Assembly: GCF_007904085.1 (NCBI RefSeq)
Contig: NZ_CP042326.1
Coordinates: 2,604,001 to 2,668,000 of the forward strand
Direction of reading: 5' to 3'
Origin: Euhalothece natronophila Z-M001
GTDB taxonomy: Bacteria; Cyanobacteriota; Cyanobacteriia; Cyanobacteriales; Rubidibacteraceae
DNA length: 64,000 bases
This document shows positions 40,167-51,309 of the stretch, in pieces. Numbering within the stretch: the stretch's first letter is position 1; each line of letters begins with the position of its first letter. The notes below the pieces were generated by a model. It searched no databases. It was not told the DNA's origin and was given only the letters and a program-made list of their open reading frames with translations. Made by a program: the position numbers and the translations under genes.

Positions 40167-41741
40167 ATGACACAAAAAATTCTCTATGTTCGGCTTCCCT
40201 GTAACCCCATTTTCCCCATTGGTGTAGTTTACATAGCGGATCATATTCACAAACTTTTCCCTGACATTGAGCAACGCATTTTTGACATGGGAACTGTTGC
40301 CCCCCTTGACTTTGGGCGTTCTTTAGAAAATTGCATTGATGAATATCAACCCACACTATTAGTTTTTTCTTGGCGTGATATTCAAATTTATGCCCCAGTA
40401 GGCGGACGTGGTGGCAACCCCTTACAGTACGCCTTTGAATTTTACTATGCTAAGAATCCTTTAAGAAAACTTCATGGGGCATTAGGGGGAATGCGAGTTA
40501 CCGCCGCTTATTATGGAGAACTCTGGCGCAATATGGGGTTAATTAAACGCGGTTTAAAACGAGCGCAAAAGTATAACCCCCAAGCCCGAACCATTATCGG
40601 CGGTGGTGCGGTTAGTGTCTTTTATGAACAACTCGAAAATAAACTCCCTAAAGGCACTATTGTTTCTGTGGGAGAAGGAGAACTCCTCCTAGAAAAATTA
40701 TTACGGGGAGAAAACTTCCAAGATGAACGCTGCTATGTGGTGGGAGAAACCAAGCCTCGTGAAAATATGATTCATGAAGCCCCAACGCCACTGGAAAAAA
40801 CCGCCTGTGATTATGATTATATTGAGCGGATGTGGCCCGAGTTTAAGTATTATCTGCAAGAGAATGACTTTTATATTGGGGTGCAAACCAAGCGTGGCTG
40901 TCCACACAATTGCTATTACTGCATTTACACAGTGGTAGAAGGAAAACAGGTTCGTGTGAACCCTGCTGATGAAGTGGTGGCAGAAATGCGCCAACTTTAC
41001 GATCGCGGCATTCGCAATTTCTGGTTTACAGATGCCCAATTTATTCCAGCGAAAAAATATATTCCTGATGCCATAGAACTACTGCAAAAAATCTATGATT
41101 CAGGAATGAATGATATTCATTGGGCAGCGTATATTCGGGCAGATAACCTAACCCCAGAATTATGCGACCTAATGGTAAAAACAGGAATGAACTACTTTGA
41201 AATTGGCATTAGTAGCGGTTCTCAAGAATTAGTTCGTAAAATGCGGATGGGATATAATCTGCGAGTGGTTCTACAAAATTGCCGCGATCTCAAAAATGCA
41301 GGTTATGATGAATTGGTTTCAGTAAATTACTCCTTTAACGTTCTTGATGAGCGCATTGAAACCATCCGTCAAACCATTGCTTACCACCGCGCTTTAGAAG
41401 AAATTTTTGGGGAAGATAAAGTTGAACCTGCCATCTTCTTTATTGGTTTACAGCCTCATACCCATTTAGAGGAGTATGCCCTAGAAAATGGTATTCTCAA
41501 CTCAGATTATAATCCCATGAGCTTGATGCCTTGGACAGCGAAAAAACTGCTTTGGAATCCTGAACCATTAGGGAGTTTATTTGGGGAAGTATGTCTGCAA
41601 GCATGGGAAAATAATCCCAATGACTTTGGACGCGAGGTAATGGCAATTTTAGAACAACGCTTTGGTCGCGCTGATCTAGAAGAAGCTCTCAATGCTCCGA
41701 TGAAAGAGGCATCTCAGCCTCAGTTAAGTTCTGTTAGTTAA
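40167..41741 (+). CDS. B12-binding-like radical SAM protein (PSII high-light acclimation type)
   Basis: 524 residues from ATG 40167 (MTQKILYVRLPCNPIFPIGVVYIADHI). An N-terminal cobalamin-binding-like domain (TIIGGGAVSVFYEQL) is followed by the radical SAM cluster CPHNCYYC in KRGCPHNCYYCIYTVVEG. It matches the cyanobacterial family called photosystem II high-light acclimation radical SAM protein, conserved in phototrophs. The exact chemistry is unknown. An earlier in-frame start at 40122 lacks family support. Confidence 0.85.
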   Translation: MTQKILYVRLPCNPIFPIGVVYIADHIHKLFPDIEQRIFDMGTVAPLDFGRSLENCIDEYQPTLLVFSWRDIQIYAPVGGRGGNPLQYAFEFYYAKNPLRKLHGALGGMRVTAAYYGELWRNMGLIKRGLKRAQKYNPQARTIIGGGAVSVFYEQLENKLPKGTIVSVGEGELLLEKLLRGENFQDERCYVVGETKPRENMIHEAPTPLEKTACDYDYIERMWPEFKYYLQENDFYIGVQTKRGCPHNCYYCIYTVVEGKQVRVNPADEVVAEMRQLYDRGIRNFWFTDAQFIPAKKYIPDAIELLQKIYDSGMNDIHWAAYIRADNLTPELCDLMVKTGMNYFEIGISSGSQELVRKMRMGYNLRVVLQNCRDLKNAGYDELVSVNYSFNVLDERIETIRQTIAYHRALEEIFGEDKVEPAIFFIGLQPHTHLEEYALENGILNSDYNPMSLMPWTAKKLLWNPEPLGSLFGEVCLQAWENNPNDFGREVMAILEQRFGRADLEEALNAPMKEASQPQLSSVS

Positions 41742-41790
41742 TTAATACAATGGGTGAGGGGGAAACCAATAATAAATAATAAATAACAAG

Positions 41791-43140
41791 ATGCTCAAGG
41801 GATCAATTTTAGAAAAACTCTATACCGCCCATCAAACGAATCATCAAACGCTTAATTTAGGAGTTTACTATAAAAATACGTTAGTGGCGCTTTGTCATGC
41901 TTTAGAGGATTTTATTCTCAATACGAAAAGCTCTCCTTTAGTGATTACTGCCTTTCAACAGGGGAAATGGTATTTGCAAGAGGCAGATCGTTATGGGGAA
42001 ATTGCTAACCATGCTCGCAAAATTGCCATTATGGCAGCCCCAGGAACAGGATTTGCAGAACACCCCACCAGTCAACGAGAGAATGTGGCGTTAGTCAGCT
42101 TAAATCCAGATAGCGATCCTGTAGCGCAAGAATGGCATTTAATTATTTGTTCTCCGAGTTATACTGCGATGGTGCTGTGTCAGGAACTTTCTGAAGCGGA
42201 TTATGGTAAGAATGGCTTGCCAGAGCATGATTTAGAACGGAAATTCTACGGGTTTTGGACATTTGAACCGCATTTAGTCCAAGAAACAGTTGAAATCGCG
42301 ATCGCGCATATTGAGCAATACAATCAGTCTCTCGCCACCGAACTCAATCAACATTATCAAAACATTAGCCAAGAATTTGGGCAAGTGGAATCAGAAGATA
42401 CAGGGGTAGTGGTGTCGCAAGTGGTGGATTATCTGCAACATTCCCAAGCGGAACTCCTCAACCAACAAGCCCTCGCTGATAGTGAGGCTTCCTATTTACC
42501 CCAATCGCAAGCCCTCGATGATAATTTATTATCCAATGAGATGCAAGCCTTTCTCCGCATGGCACAACTCATTGATCAAGCTGATCTAGACAACCCTATG
42601 GCAGCATCGGAAGTTACCGCTCTCGCCGAAACCATGGGACAAGTTTTAGACTTACCTGCCTGGCAACAAAAACGCCTCCGTTTAGCTGGTTTACTCCATC
42701 GCTTAGTTCCGACACTAGCGCAAACGCCGCCAGAAGAAAATGAAGAAAAAGCCCCTGCTTGTGACTTAATTCCCAGTGTAGAAGCCCTGCGAGCCATGCC
42801 TAGAATGAGCGCGATCGCGCGGATCATTACCCACCAAACAGAAAACTGGGATGGAAGTGGCACTCCCGGTGGACTTGCCCATGATAGTATTCCCTTAGAG
42901 TCAAGAATCTTAGCCCTTGTCAGCTATTTTCAACGACGAGTTAATGATCTACGCACTAAAGAAAAAACCAATAGCCGAGAAGAAACTCTTAGCCAAGCTC
43001 TTTCTGAGTGTCAAGAGCAAGCCAACACCCGTTTTGATCCCAAGCTCACAGAAGCCTTAGGATTATTAGTAATGGGAATGCAACAAGGCATGAGCCTCGA
43101 AACCTCTCAACCAAAATTGCAGCAGGAATGTGGCTATTAG
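41791..43140 (+). CDS. DICT sensory domain plus HD-type domain protein
   Basis: 449 residues. The first half is a DICT domain (VYYKNTLVALCHALEDFILN, PLVITAFQQGKWYLQEADRYGEIA, EWHLIICSPSYTAMVLCQEL), a sensory module linked to light- and c-di-GMP-related proteins. The second half resembles a degenerate HD domain: QQKRLRLAGLLHRL, then ITHQTENWDGSGTPGGLAHDSIPLESRILALVSYFQ, close to the HD-GYP pattern but without the GYP triplet. Function as a light/redox sensor is inferred from the family. Confidence 0.75.
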   Translation: MLKGSILEKLYTAHQTNHQTLNLGVYYKNTLVALCHALEDFILNTKSSPLVITAFQQGKWYLQEADRYGEIANHARKIAIMAAPGTGFAEHPTSQRENVALVSLNPDSDPVAQEWHLIICSPSYTAMVLCQELSEADYGKNGLPEHDLERKFYGFWTFEPHLVQETVEIAIAHIEQYNQSLATELNQHYQNISQEFGQVESEDTGVVVSQVVDYLQHSQAELLNQQALADSEASYLPQSQALDDNLLSNEMQAFLRMAQLIDQADLDNPMAASEVTALAETMGQVLDLPAWQQKRLRLAGLLHRLVPTLAQTPPEENEEKAPACDLIPSVEALRAMPRMSAIARIITHQTENWDGSGTPGGLAHDSIPLESRILALVSYFQRRVNDLRTKEKTNSREETLSQALSECQEQANTRFDPKLTEALGLLVMGMQQGMSLETSQPKLQQECGY

Positions 43141-43177
43141 AAGACGAACAATTAACCGTTAACAATTAGAGACTTAA

Positions 43178-43816
43178 ATGGACATTGAAGCAATCCGCAA
43201 TGGGAAAATTTCTGAGCTTGTTGGAGCAGATCTCGAAGACGAAATTTTAACTGAAGCTGATCTGGAAAAAGCTAACCTTCGGGGAGCCAATTTAGTAGGC
43301 GTTGATCTGTCTCAGGCTAATTTACAAGGGGCTTATCTTGATGGGGCAAACCTTTTAGGGGCAACGCTCATTCGTTGTGATCTGCGTGGTAGTTTGTTAG
43401 GCGTGAATCTGACTCAAGCTAATTTACAAGGGGCTGATTTACGAGGAAGTAACTTGCGTGGTGCAAATTTAATGGGCGCAATCTTATTACGAGTTAGTTT
43501 AGCAGGAGCCTTTCTGAGTGGAGCTAATTTCGGTGATGCTGATATTCAGGGTGGAGATTTAAGAGCCAGTGAATTACACGGGGTCAACTTTCAGGGCGCG
43601 AACTTGAAAGGCGCAAATTTAGCCCAAGCCCAATTACAGGGAGCGAATTTATCCAAGGTAAATTTAGAAGAAGCAGACTTACGGGGAGCCAATTTATCAG
43701 GGGCGAATTTATCAGGGGCAAACTTACTGTGTTCAGAGTTAGAAGCGATTAACTTAAAGGGGGCAAATTTAGAGAATACTTGTTTAGTGGGGACACAATA
43801 TGACTTAAATTCTTAA
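43178..43816 (+). CDS. Pentapeptide repeat protein
   Basis: 212 residues; most are A(D/N)LxG-type pentapeptides from residue 22 on (ADLEKANLRGANLVGVDLSQ, ANLQGAYLDGANLLG and so on), which form a right-handed quadrilateral beta helix. A short helical cap is at the N-terminus. Cyanobacteria have many such proteins and most have no known role. There is no signal peptide, so it is probably cytoplasmic. Confidence 0.92.
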   Translation: MDIEAIRNGKISELVGADLEDEILTEADLEKANLRGANLVGVDLSQANLQGAYLDGANLLGATLIRCDLRGSLLGVNLTQANLQGADLRGSNLRGANLMGAILLRVSLAGAFLSGANFGDADIQGGDLRASELHGVNFQGANLKGANLAQAQLQGANLSKVNLEEADLRGANLSGANLSGANLLCSELEAINLKGANLENTCLVGTQYDLNS

Positions 43817-43918
43817 TCTAGCAATGGCAAAAGGATTTTTGATAAGAATCGCTTACCGAAGATTCATCATAACCCCTTAAAATAGAATTAGTTATTAGTG
43901 GAAGGGGAATCAATTGCA

Positions 43919-44551
43919 ATGCAAAAATTACATTTATTAACTTTCTTTTTAATTGTGAGTTTTTTCTTAGGGGGTTGTGATTTACTACCATTCGGGGGAG
44001 AAACTGAGCCTGATGATGAAATAACAGAAACCACGACTCCTGCTCCAGAGAATGATGATGAAGATGATGAAGTAACAGAAATTGAGCGTCCAGTTGCGAA
44101 TGTTAGAGGCTTACAAGGAGCCACTGATCCAGAAGACTTTGTTAGGGAACGAGGGGAATCTCCAGGAGAACAACGTCAAGATCCATTTGCTTTTTTCCCT
44201 GTTTCTCCTGAAAATGTAACCAGAGCGCAACCCGAAGAACAACCTGCTGAAGAACCCGAAGAACAACCTGCTGAAGAAACAGTTGAAGAACCTGTTGAAG
44301 AAATTAAACCAGAGCTAGCACAGGCAGTAGAAGTTCAGGGAGCCGTAAGAATTGGTAATGAAACCAAGATTATTGTTAAAGCTCCCAATGAACCGACGAG
44401 TCGTCATGTCAGAACAGGAGAACTCATTGCTCAGGATCAGGTATTAGTAAAAGATATCAATATTGATGCTCGACCGAACCCGATTGTCGTATTAGAAGAG
44501 TTGGGAGTGGGTGAAGAAGTAGTTAAAGAAATCACTGGAGAATTCAGTTAA
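43919..44551 (+). CDS. Lipoprotein with acidic and PEEQPAEE-repeat linker
   Basis: About 210 residues from ATG 43919. The signal peptide with lipobox is LLTFFLIVSFFLGGCDLL. A disordered, strongly acidic linker has repeats (EEQPAEEPEEQPAEETVEEP). A small folded C-terminal part follows: VQGAVRIGNETKIIVKAPNEPTSRHVRTGELIAQDQVLVKDINID, resembling a pilus-assembly or beta-rich domain. The linker would span periplasm or wall. Function unknown. Confidence 0.75.
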   Translation: MQKLHLLTFFLIVSFFLGGCDLLPFGGETEPDDEITETTTPAPENDDEDDEVTEIERPVANVRGLQGATDPEDFVRERGESPGEQRQDPFAFFPVSPENVTRAQPEEQPAEEPEEQPAEETVEEPVEEIKPELAQAVEVQGAVRIGNETKIIVKAPNEPTSRHVRTGELIAQDQVLVKDINIDARPNPIVVLEELGVGEEVVKEITGEFS

Positions 44552-44663
44552 TTATTACTTAAGGCGGGAATAATCTAGTGGCTTGCCATTCTTGCTCCTG
44601 CGAAACCTTGAGCCACTGACTCCAACCGTAAACCAGCAGTTGCTCCCATAACAAACAGGGGGG

Positions 44664-44696
44664 CATTCTCCTGAAATTGCCCTCAGGTGGGAAGAT
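44664..44696. repeat. 33-bp dispersed hairpin repeat, copy 2
   Basis: CATTCTCCTGAAATT followed by GCCCTCAGGTGGGAAGAT; matches 3882-3914 with two differences. It sits 34 bp upstream of MITE copy 2. Confidence 0.6.
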
Positions 44697-44730
44697 AGGC
44701 GGATGGTGAAACAACACCTTAAGAAGAAAT

Positions 44731-44837
44731 TATAGTCGTTCCAATTCAGTTCCGTAGTGCAGCCATCTTGGCTGCTACTAGGGAGCAAGATGCTCCCACT
44801 ACTTTTAGGTTGCTGTTTTTTATTTGGAATCACTATA
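44731..44837. mobile_element. 107-bp MITE, copy 2
   Basis: Same length and ends as the copy at 960-1066 (TATAGTCGTTCCAATTC ... ATTTGGAATCACTATA). Close identity over the whole length suggests recent spread. It lies in a 511-bp gap between the lipoprotein gene and the Uma2 gene; the rest of that gap (44838-45062) is A/T-rich with nothing recognised. Confidence 0.75.
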
Positions 44838-45062
44838 AATCAGAAAAAATAATCGCGATTGCCCTACTATGTAAGTGGTTCAGGCGATTACTTTCATTTT
44901 TAACCCTGAGAATGAAACAACCTTGCCCCTAACAAAAAAGTTCACACCCTTGCCAGCCTAAGAAAACGAGGATTATTATCTATTTTCTGCCTAAAAGGAC
45001 ATAAAAATATCTGAGTGTTTTTATTGGCTATTTTAATGGAAAAGGATGTAAAAAAAAAGCCT

Positions 45063-45632
45063 ATGCTGTCAAGTCAAACTCAATCGCAACTTTCCCTAGA
45101 AGAGTTCCTTAAACTTCCAGAAACTAAACCAGCACAGGAATATATTGATGGTAAAATTTATCAGAAGTCCATGCCAAACGGAAAGCATAGTCGCTTACAA
45201 ACTCGTTTAGCAACTGAAATTAATCAAGTTGCCGAGGGACAAGGTTTAGCAAGTGCTTTTACTGAATTGCGTTGTACCTTTAGCGGGCGATCAATTGTTC
45301 CTGATATTACAGTTTTTACTTGGGATAAAATTCCCATCAATGAAGCAGGAGAAATTGAAAATACATTTAATATTGCCCCAAATTGGACAATTGAAATTCT
45401 ATCTCCTGAGCAAAGTTCTACTCGGGTTATTAATAACATTTTATTTTGTTTAGATCAAGGCTCAGAATTGGGATGGCTAATTGATCCTGATGAAAAATTA
45501 GTTATGACTTTTTTCCCAGAACAGCAACCTAAAGCATATCAAAATCATAATGATATTTTACCATATTTAAGCATATTGCCTGAATTTAAACTATCTGTTG
45601 AAACCATTTTTAGCTATTTAAAATTAAAATAA
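45063..45632 (+). CDS. Uma2 family protein (DUF820, PD-(D/E)XK nuclease fold)
   Basis: 189 residues from ATG 45063: LSLEEFLKLPETKPAQEYIDGKIYQKSMPNGKHSRLQTRLA, SIVPDITVF with the catalytic aspartate, and WTIEILSPEQSSTRVINNILFCLDQGSELGWLIDPDEK with the E-x-L pair. DUF820/Uma2 proteins are very abundant in cyanobacteria, are related to restriction endonucleases and have no settled function. Starts at 45015 or 45036 would add lysine-rich residues unlike the family. Confidence 0.85.
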   Translation: MLSSQTQSQLSLEEFLKLPETKPAQEYIDGKIYQKSMPNGKHSRLQTRLATEINQVAEGQGLASAFTELRCTFSGRSIVPDITVFTWDKIPINEAGEIENTFNIAPNWTIEILSPEQSSTRVINNILFCLDQGSELGWLIDPDEKLVMTFFPEQQPKAYQNHNDILPYLSILPEFKLSVETIFSYLKLK

Positions 45633-45676
45633 AAGAATTGAATCATTAGCCACTTTGTAACTATTAGAACTTTAAT

Positions 45677-46474
45677 ATGGGCATTGTCGAAATACAACAG
45701 CTAACGCGACGCTTTAAAAGTGCAGTTGCCGTTGATTCTCTTAATTTAGTTGTAGAAGCTGGAGAAATTTTTGGTTTACTGGGCCCTAATGGTGCAGGGA
45801 AAAGTACCACCATTAAAATGCTTACTACACTACTCCCTGTTACCTCCGGAGAGGTTAAAATTAAACATTGCAATTTAACCCAAAATCCTGCTCAAGTCCG
45901 ACAACTGATTGGCTATGTTCCCCAATCTTTATCGGTGGATGGTAGCCTCACTGGCTATGAAAACCTATTGATGGTGGCTAAACTTTATAATGTTCCTCGT
46001 CAGCAACAAAAGACTCGTATTGGTGAAGCCCTTGCTTATGTTGCCTTAGAAGATGCTTCCCGACAACTGGTAAAACGTTATTCTGGTGGGATGATTCGAC
46101 GGTTAGAAATTGCTCAGGCTTTGCTGCATCAGCCAGCAGTGCTTTTTATGGATGAACCTACTGTGGGATTAGATCCTGTCGCCAGAAATGCCTTATGGGA
46201 ATTATTAAAGAAAATTCGCACTCAATTAGGAACAACAATTTTTCTAACGACCCATTTTATGGAAGAAGCCGATTATCTCTGCGATCGCGTTGGCATTATG
46301 CACTATGGTCGTCTAGTGGCTATGGGTTCTCCTAATGAGCTAAAAGCCTCTATTTCTGAACCTGAAGCAACCCTCGATCGCGTTTTTATTCATTATACAG
46401 GAGACAATTTAGAAGCTAGAGGTAATTATCGTGACATTTCCCAAACGAGAAGCACGGCCCGCCGACTGGGCTAA
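45677..46474 (+). CDS. ABC transporter ATP-binding protein (ABC-2/DrrA type)
   Basis: 265 residues: Walker A GLLGPNGAGKSTTIKML, Q-loop VPQSLSVDGSLTGYENL, signature RYSGGMIRRLEIAQAL, Walker B AVLFMDEPTVGLDP, H-loop TTHFMEEADYLCDRVG. This layout is typical of DrrA-like exporters of drugs or lipids. Its end overlaps the start of the permease gene by 44 bases, so the two form one transporter. The substrate is not deducible. Confidence 0.93.
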   Translation: MGIVEIQQLTRRFKSAVAVDSLNLVVEAGEIFGLLGPNGAGKSTTIKMLTTLLPVTSGEVKIKHCNLTQNPAQVRQLIGYVPQSLSVDGSLTGYENLLMVAKLYNVPRQQQKTRIGEALAYVALEDASRQLVKRYSGGMIRRLEIAQALLHQPAVLFMDEPTVGLDPVARNALWELLKKIRTQLGTTIFLTTHFMEEADYLCDRVGIMHYGRLVAMGSPNELKASISEPEATLDRVFIHYTGDNLEARGNYRDISQTRSTARRLG

Positions 46475-47261
46475 AAGATCGATTCATTCTATTGGTGAGT
46501 TTTTGGAAAAAACCCTTGTGGTTACTGAAATTGAAGCCCGTAAAATTCGCCATGATCCCAAACAGTTATTTACTCGCGCCGCCCAGCCCATTGTTTGGCT
46601 AGGGGTTTTTGGGCAAGTATTTTCTCGTTTTGAAGCAATCCCTACTGGAGAGTTTTCTTATCTCGACTATCTTACCCCCGGAATTGTCGGGCAGAGTTTG
46701 CTATTTCTAACCATCTTTAGTGGTTTAATCATTCTTTCGGAACGGGATTTAGGATTATTGCAAAAATTATTAGTGAGTCCCACGCCACGGCTATCTCTCG
46801 TCATTGGTAAAGGGGTAGGAAATACCCTTCGCACCCTTGTCCAGTCTTTCATTATCTATGCTCTGGCAATTCCTTTAGGTGTTACCCTCAATTGGAATCC
46901 TCTAGCCTTGATCGGGGTTGTTATAACGATTTTACTAGCAACAGTTCTATTTTCTACCTTTTCCCTTTTAGTTGTCTGTATTGGTAAAACGCAGGAGGGA
47001 TTTCTTGGGATTGCTCAATTTTTAACTCTACCCCTCTTTTTTACCAGTAATGCCATTTATCCCCTTGAAATGATGCCCCCTTGGCTACAAGCATTTGCCC
47101 TCATTAATCCCCTGACTTACACTATTGATGCCCTACGAGGCTTAATGTTAGTTGGAGAAGCCAATAGTTATCCCTTACTTTTAAACTGGGGAATCCTTTT
47201 AGGGGTTATTGTCATTTTGGGGGCTTTAGGGCGCTGGCAATATCCGACGCTTGTTAATTAA
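46431..47261 (+). CDS. ABC-2 type transporter permease (DrrB type)
   Basis: 276 residues from GTG 46431. Six membrane helices are recognisable, with ABC-2 motifs: QPIVWLGVFGQVFSRF, YLDYLTPGIVGQSLLFLTIFSG, LQKLLVSPTPRLSLVIGKGVGNTLRTLVQ and the late LPLFFTSNAIYPLEMMPPWLQAFALINPLTYTIDALRGLM. It pairs with the preceding ATPase gene. A homodimeric exporter is expected. Confidence 0.9.
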   Translation: MTFPKREARPADWAKRSIHSIGEFLEKTLVVTEIEARKIRHDPKQLFTRAAQPIVWLGVFGQVFSRFEAIPTGEFSYLDYLTPGIVGQSLLFLTIFSGLIILSERDLGLLQKLLVSPTPRLSLVIGKGVGNTLRTLVQSFIIYALAIPLGVTLNWNPLALIGVVITILLATVLFSTFSLLVVCIGKTQEGFLGIAQFLTLPLFFTSNAIYPLEMMPPWLQAFALINPLTYTIDALRGLMLVGEANSYPLLLNWGILLGVIVILGALGRWQYPTLVN

Positions 47262-47288
47262 TAGCATCATCACTGTGATCTTTCCTTT

Positions 47289-47318
47289 AAAAAAACAGCC
47301 TGCCTAGAAGACAGACTG
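47289..47318 (-). terminator. Intrinsic terminator of the groEL gene
   Basis: On the minus strand CAGTCTG, a nine-base loop, CAGGCTG and then TTTTTTTAAA. A seven-base-pair stem with one G-T pair followed by seven T, about 35 bp past the groEL stop, fits a rho-independent terminator. Confidence 0.75.
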
Positions 47319-47351
47319 TGGAGAGAGCGGTTAAGAGAAGCAGGGAGGGGC

Positions 47352-49034
<1,683 letters not shown>

Positions 49035-49074
49035 TGTGGTAATTCTTAATTGTCGTCGTCCATCAATAGACAAT

Positions 49075-49101
49075 TTAGCACTCTCTTTTCCTGAGTGCTA
49101 A
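49075..49101. promoter_or_regulatory. CIRCE operator (HrcA binding site)
   Basis: TTAGCACTC, nine bases, GAGTGCTAA: a perfect match to the CIRCE inverted repeat. It lies 41 bp upstream of the groEL ATG, so HrcA repression in the absence of heat stress is expected. Confidence 0.95.
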
Positions 49102-49133
49102 GTCTTGACTAAGTAGGGATATCCGAACGTTGC

Positions 49134-49197
49134 TTGTTTGTCCCTTGTCCTCTGTCCTTCATTGTTTGTAAACCAAGACTAATGACTAATGACTAAT
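49134..49197. repeat. Short-tandem-repeat block with GACTAAT units
   Basis: TTGTTTGTCCCTTGTCC, TCTGTCCTTCATTG, then three GACTAAT heptamers. Same type as 29381-29460. It occupies the middle of the divergent region between groEL and the response-regulator gene. Confidence 0.7.
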
Positions 49198-49255
49198 CAA
49201 ACGGTATTAAGATAGAGGCAATATCAAAAATTTTAAGTGCTATTCAAAAACATTT

Positions 49256-49897
49256 ATGCCCCTACTAATTTTATTAGCGGAAGATGATCCTGGGATTCAA
49301 ATGGCTGTACGAGACTATTTACAGCTTTCGGGGTATCATGTAGTTACAGCCAAAAATGGGGAAGAAGCGCTAGAGAAATTAAAAGCATATCATCCTCACT
49401 TAATTGTTGCTGATATTAAGATGCCTCGTAAAGATGGCTATGAGTTAATTCAGGAGGTGAGAGAACGTCCTGAGTTTCACTTAATTCCAGTCATCTTTTT
49501 AACCCAACGGGGAAGCACGGCTGATCGGATTCAAGGCTATCAAGCTGGCTGCGATGTTTATTTACCAAAGCCTTTTGAAATGGAAGAGTTAGGGGCAGTG
49601 ATTCATAATTTATTAGCGCGATCGCAGCTAGTCCAATCCGAACAGCAAGATCAGACCACAACGGCTTCTATGCCTTCAGAACAAGAGGAAGATTACCACT
49701 TTACGCAACGAGAAAAGGAAGTATTAGAATTGCTTACCCAAGGACTGTCTAATACAGAAATGGGAGAGAAACTTTATCTTAGTTCTCGTACTGTGGAAAA
49801 ATATGTGAGTAGTCTCTTACGCAAAACTGATACCAATAACCGTGCTGAGTTAGTGAGTTTTGCCCTAAAACATCATCTGATTTCTTCTTCTTATTAA
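49256..49897 (+). CDS. NarL/LuxR-type response regulator, Rre1/Ycf29-like
   Basis: 213 residues. Receiver domain: ILLAEDDPGIQMAVRDYL with the acidic pair, phosphoacceptor aspartate 53 in LIVADIKMPRKDGYELI, and the conserved lysine in VYLPKPFEMEEL. LuxR-type helix-turn-helix: FTQREKEVLELLTQGLSNTEMGEKLYLSSRTVEKYVSSLLRKTDTNNRAEL. This matches the regulator called Rre1 in cyanobacteria and Ycf29 in red-algal plastids, which controls stress genes. It is divergent from groEL, a plausible target. Confidence 0.85.
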   Translation: MPLLILLAEDDPGIQMAVRDYLQLSGYHVVTAKNGEEALEKLKAYHPHLIVADIKMPRKDGYELIQEVRERPEFHLIPVIFLTQRGSTADRIQGYQAGCDVYLPKPFEMEELGAVIHNLLARSQLVQSEQQDQTTTASMPSEQEEDYHFTQREKEVLELLTQGLSNTEMGEKLYLSSRTVEKYVSSLLRKTDTNNRAELVSFALKHHLISSSY

Positions 49898-50007
49898 TAC
49901 AGTTTCTACCAAATGATGAAAAAGCAGTAGTAATTGGTCATTGGTTGACAAAGGACAAAACACTTTACTATTAAAATATCATAGTTCCCTAGAACCACCT
50001 TTATTAA

Positions 50008-50745
50008 ATGAGTTCACCCCTAGTTTATCCCTATCCTTCACGAATTCAAGGAACATTAATTAAACGCTACAAACGGTTTTTAGCTGACATTAAATTGGCT
50101 TCAGGAGAAGTGATTACAGCCCATTGTCCCAATACCGGCCCAATGACAGGAGTCTGTACGCCGGGTAGTCCTGTGCTAGTTTCTTATAGTGAGAATAAAA
50201 AGCGAAAACATCCTTATACTTGGGAAGCAATTGAGGTAAATGATACCATTCCTACTTGGGTGGGAATTAATACTAATTTGCCCAATCGGGTGATTAAGTG
50301 GGCTTTAGAAAATCATCTGTTGCCTGATTTAGCTCATTGTTATGAGACTGTTCGTCCAGAAGTTCGTTATGGAAGTGATAATAAAAGTCGCATTGATTTT
50401 TTATTAACAGGTGTAGAAGAAAAACCGATTTACTTAGAAGTAAAAAATGTCACTTGGGCGCAAGGAACAACCGCTTTATTTCCAGATACCGTAACAACCC
50501 GAGGACAAAAACATCTACGGGAACTAATTAGTCTCTTACCCGTCGCTCAACCCATGATGCTTTATTTTATTAATCGTAGCGATTGTATGAGTTTTGCCCC
50601 AGGAGAAAGTGCTGATCCTCAATACGCCCAGTTATTTGATCAAGCTAAAGCCGAAGGAGTGGCGATACTCCCCTATCGTTTTGAGACCAATTCAGAGGGA
50701 ATTAAGTTTCTGGGGAAAGCGAGCATTAGTAAGGAGAAGCAATAG
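50008..50745 (+). CDS. sfsA: SfsA family DNA/RNA nuclease-like protein
   Basis: 245 residues of the SfsA family: GTLIKRYKRFLADIKLASGEVITAHCPNTGPM, VLVSYSENKKRKHPYTWEAIEV, SRIDFLLTG and YLEVKNVTWAQGTTALFPDTVTTRGQKHLREL, which includes the D-ExK nuclease core. The name comes from sugar fermentation stimulation in E. coli; the biochemical role is not settled. Confidence 0.93.
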   Translation: MSSPLVYPYPSRIQGTLIKRYKRFLADIKLASGEVITAHCPNTGPMTGVCTPGSPVLVSYSENKKRKHPYTWEAIEVNDTIPTWVGINTNLPNRVIKWALENHLLPDLAHCYETVRPEVRYGSDNKSRIDFLLTGVEEKPIYLEVKNVTWAQGTTALFPDTVTTRGQKHLRELISLLPVAQPMMLYFINRSDCMSFAPGESADPQYAQLFDQAKAEGVAILPYRFETNSEGIKFLGKASISKEKQ

Positions 50746-50802
50746 ATCAATGAAGAAAAAATGGTAGAATCTTGCTACAGAAAATAAATTTGAGAAAGAA
50801 CT

Positions 50803-51222
50803 ATGGTTATAAAATCAATGCTTAAGCGCTTACTGACGTTAACATTAGTGGCAGTAATTAGTGTGGTTGGGATAGCAGGATGTAGTGGTGCCGATACAGG
50901 TTTAACTGGCAATTATCGTCAAGATACCTTAACGGTAATAGAAACCTTACGGACTACGCTCAATACCCCGGTAGATGCTCCTGATAGAGAGGAAATTCGT
51001 AAACAAGCGCGTAAGCAAATTAATGACTATGCTGCTCGATATCGTCGGGATGAAAGCGTTGCTGGTTCGCGTTCTTTTACCACAATGCAAACAGTGTTAA
51101 ATGCCCTAGCTAATTACTATACATCTGCTTATGCCACTCGTCCCATTCCTGAAAAAGTTAAAGAACGAGTTTCACAAGAGTTTGAGCAAGTGGAACGGGC
51201 TTTACGACGAGAAGATGTTTAA
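50803..51222 (+). CDS. psb27: Photosystem II assembly lipoprotein Psb27
   Basis: 139 residues. The signal peptide with lipobox is LTLVAVISVVGIAGCSG; mature Psb27 begins at the cysteine. The four-helix part is TGNYRQDTLTVIETLRTTLNT, REEIRKQARKQINDYAARYRRDESVAGSRSFTTMQTVLNALANYYTSY-like and VKERVSQEFEQVERAL. It binds CP43 on the lumenal side and keeps the manganese cluster site free during photosystem II assembly and repair. ATG 50818 is an alternative start. Confidence 0.93.
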   Translation: MVIKSMLKRLLTLTLVAVISVVGIAGCSGADTGLTGNYRQDTLTVIETLRTTLNTPVDAPDREEIRKQARKQINDYAARYRRDESVAGSRSFTTMQTVLNALANYYTSAYATRPIPEKVKERVSQEFEQVERALRREDV

Positions 51223-51309
51223 GTGGTTGCCTTAAAAAATTGGCTACAATATCTGGCAGGGCAGTTAAGGAAAAATACATTTGTTTAAGTTCTATATTTT
51301 TGAATTGAT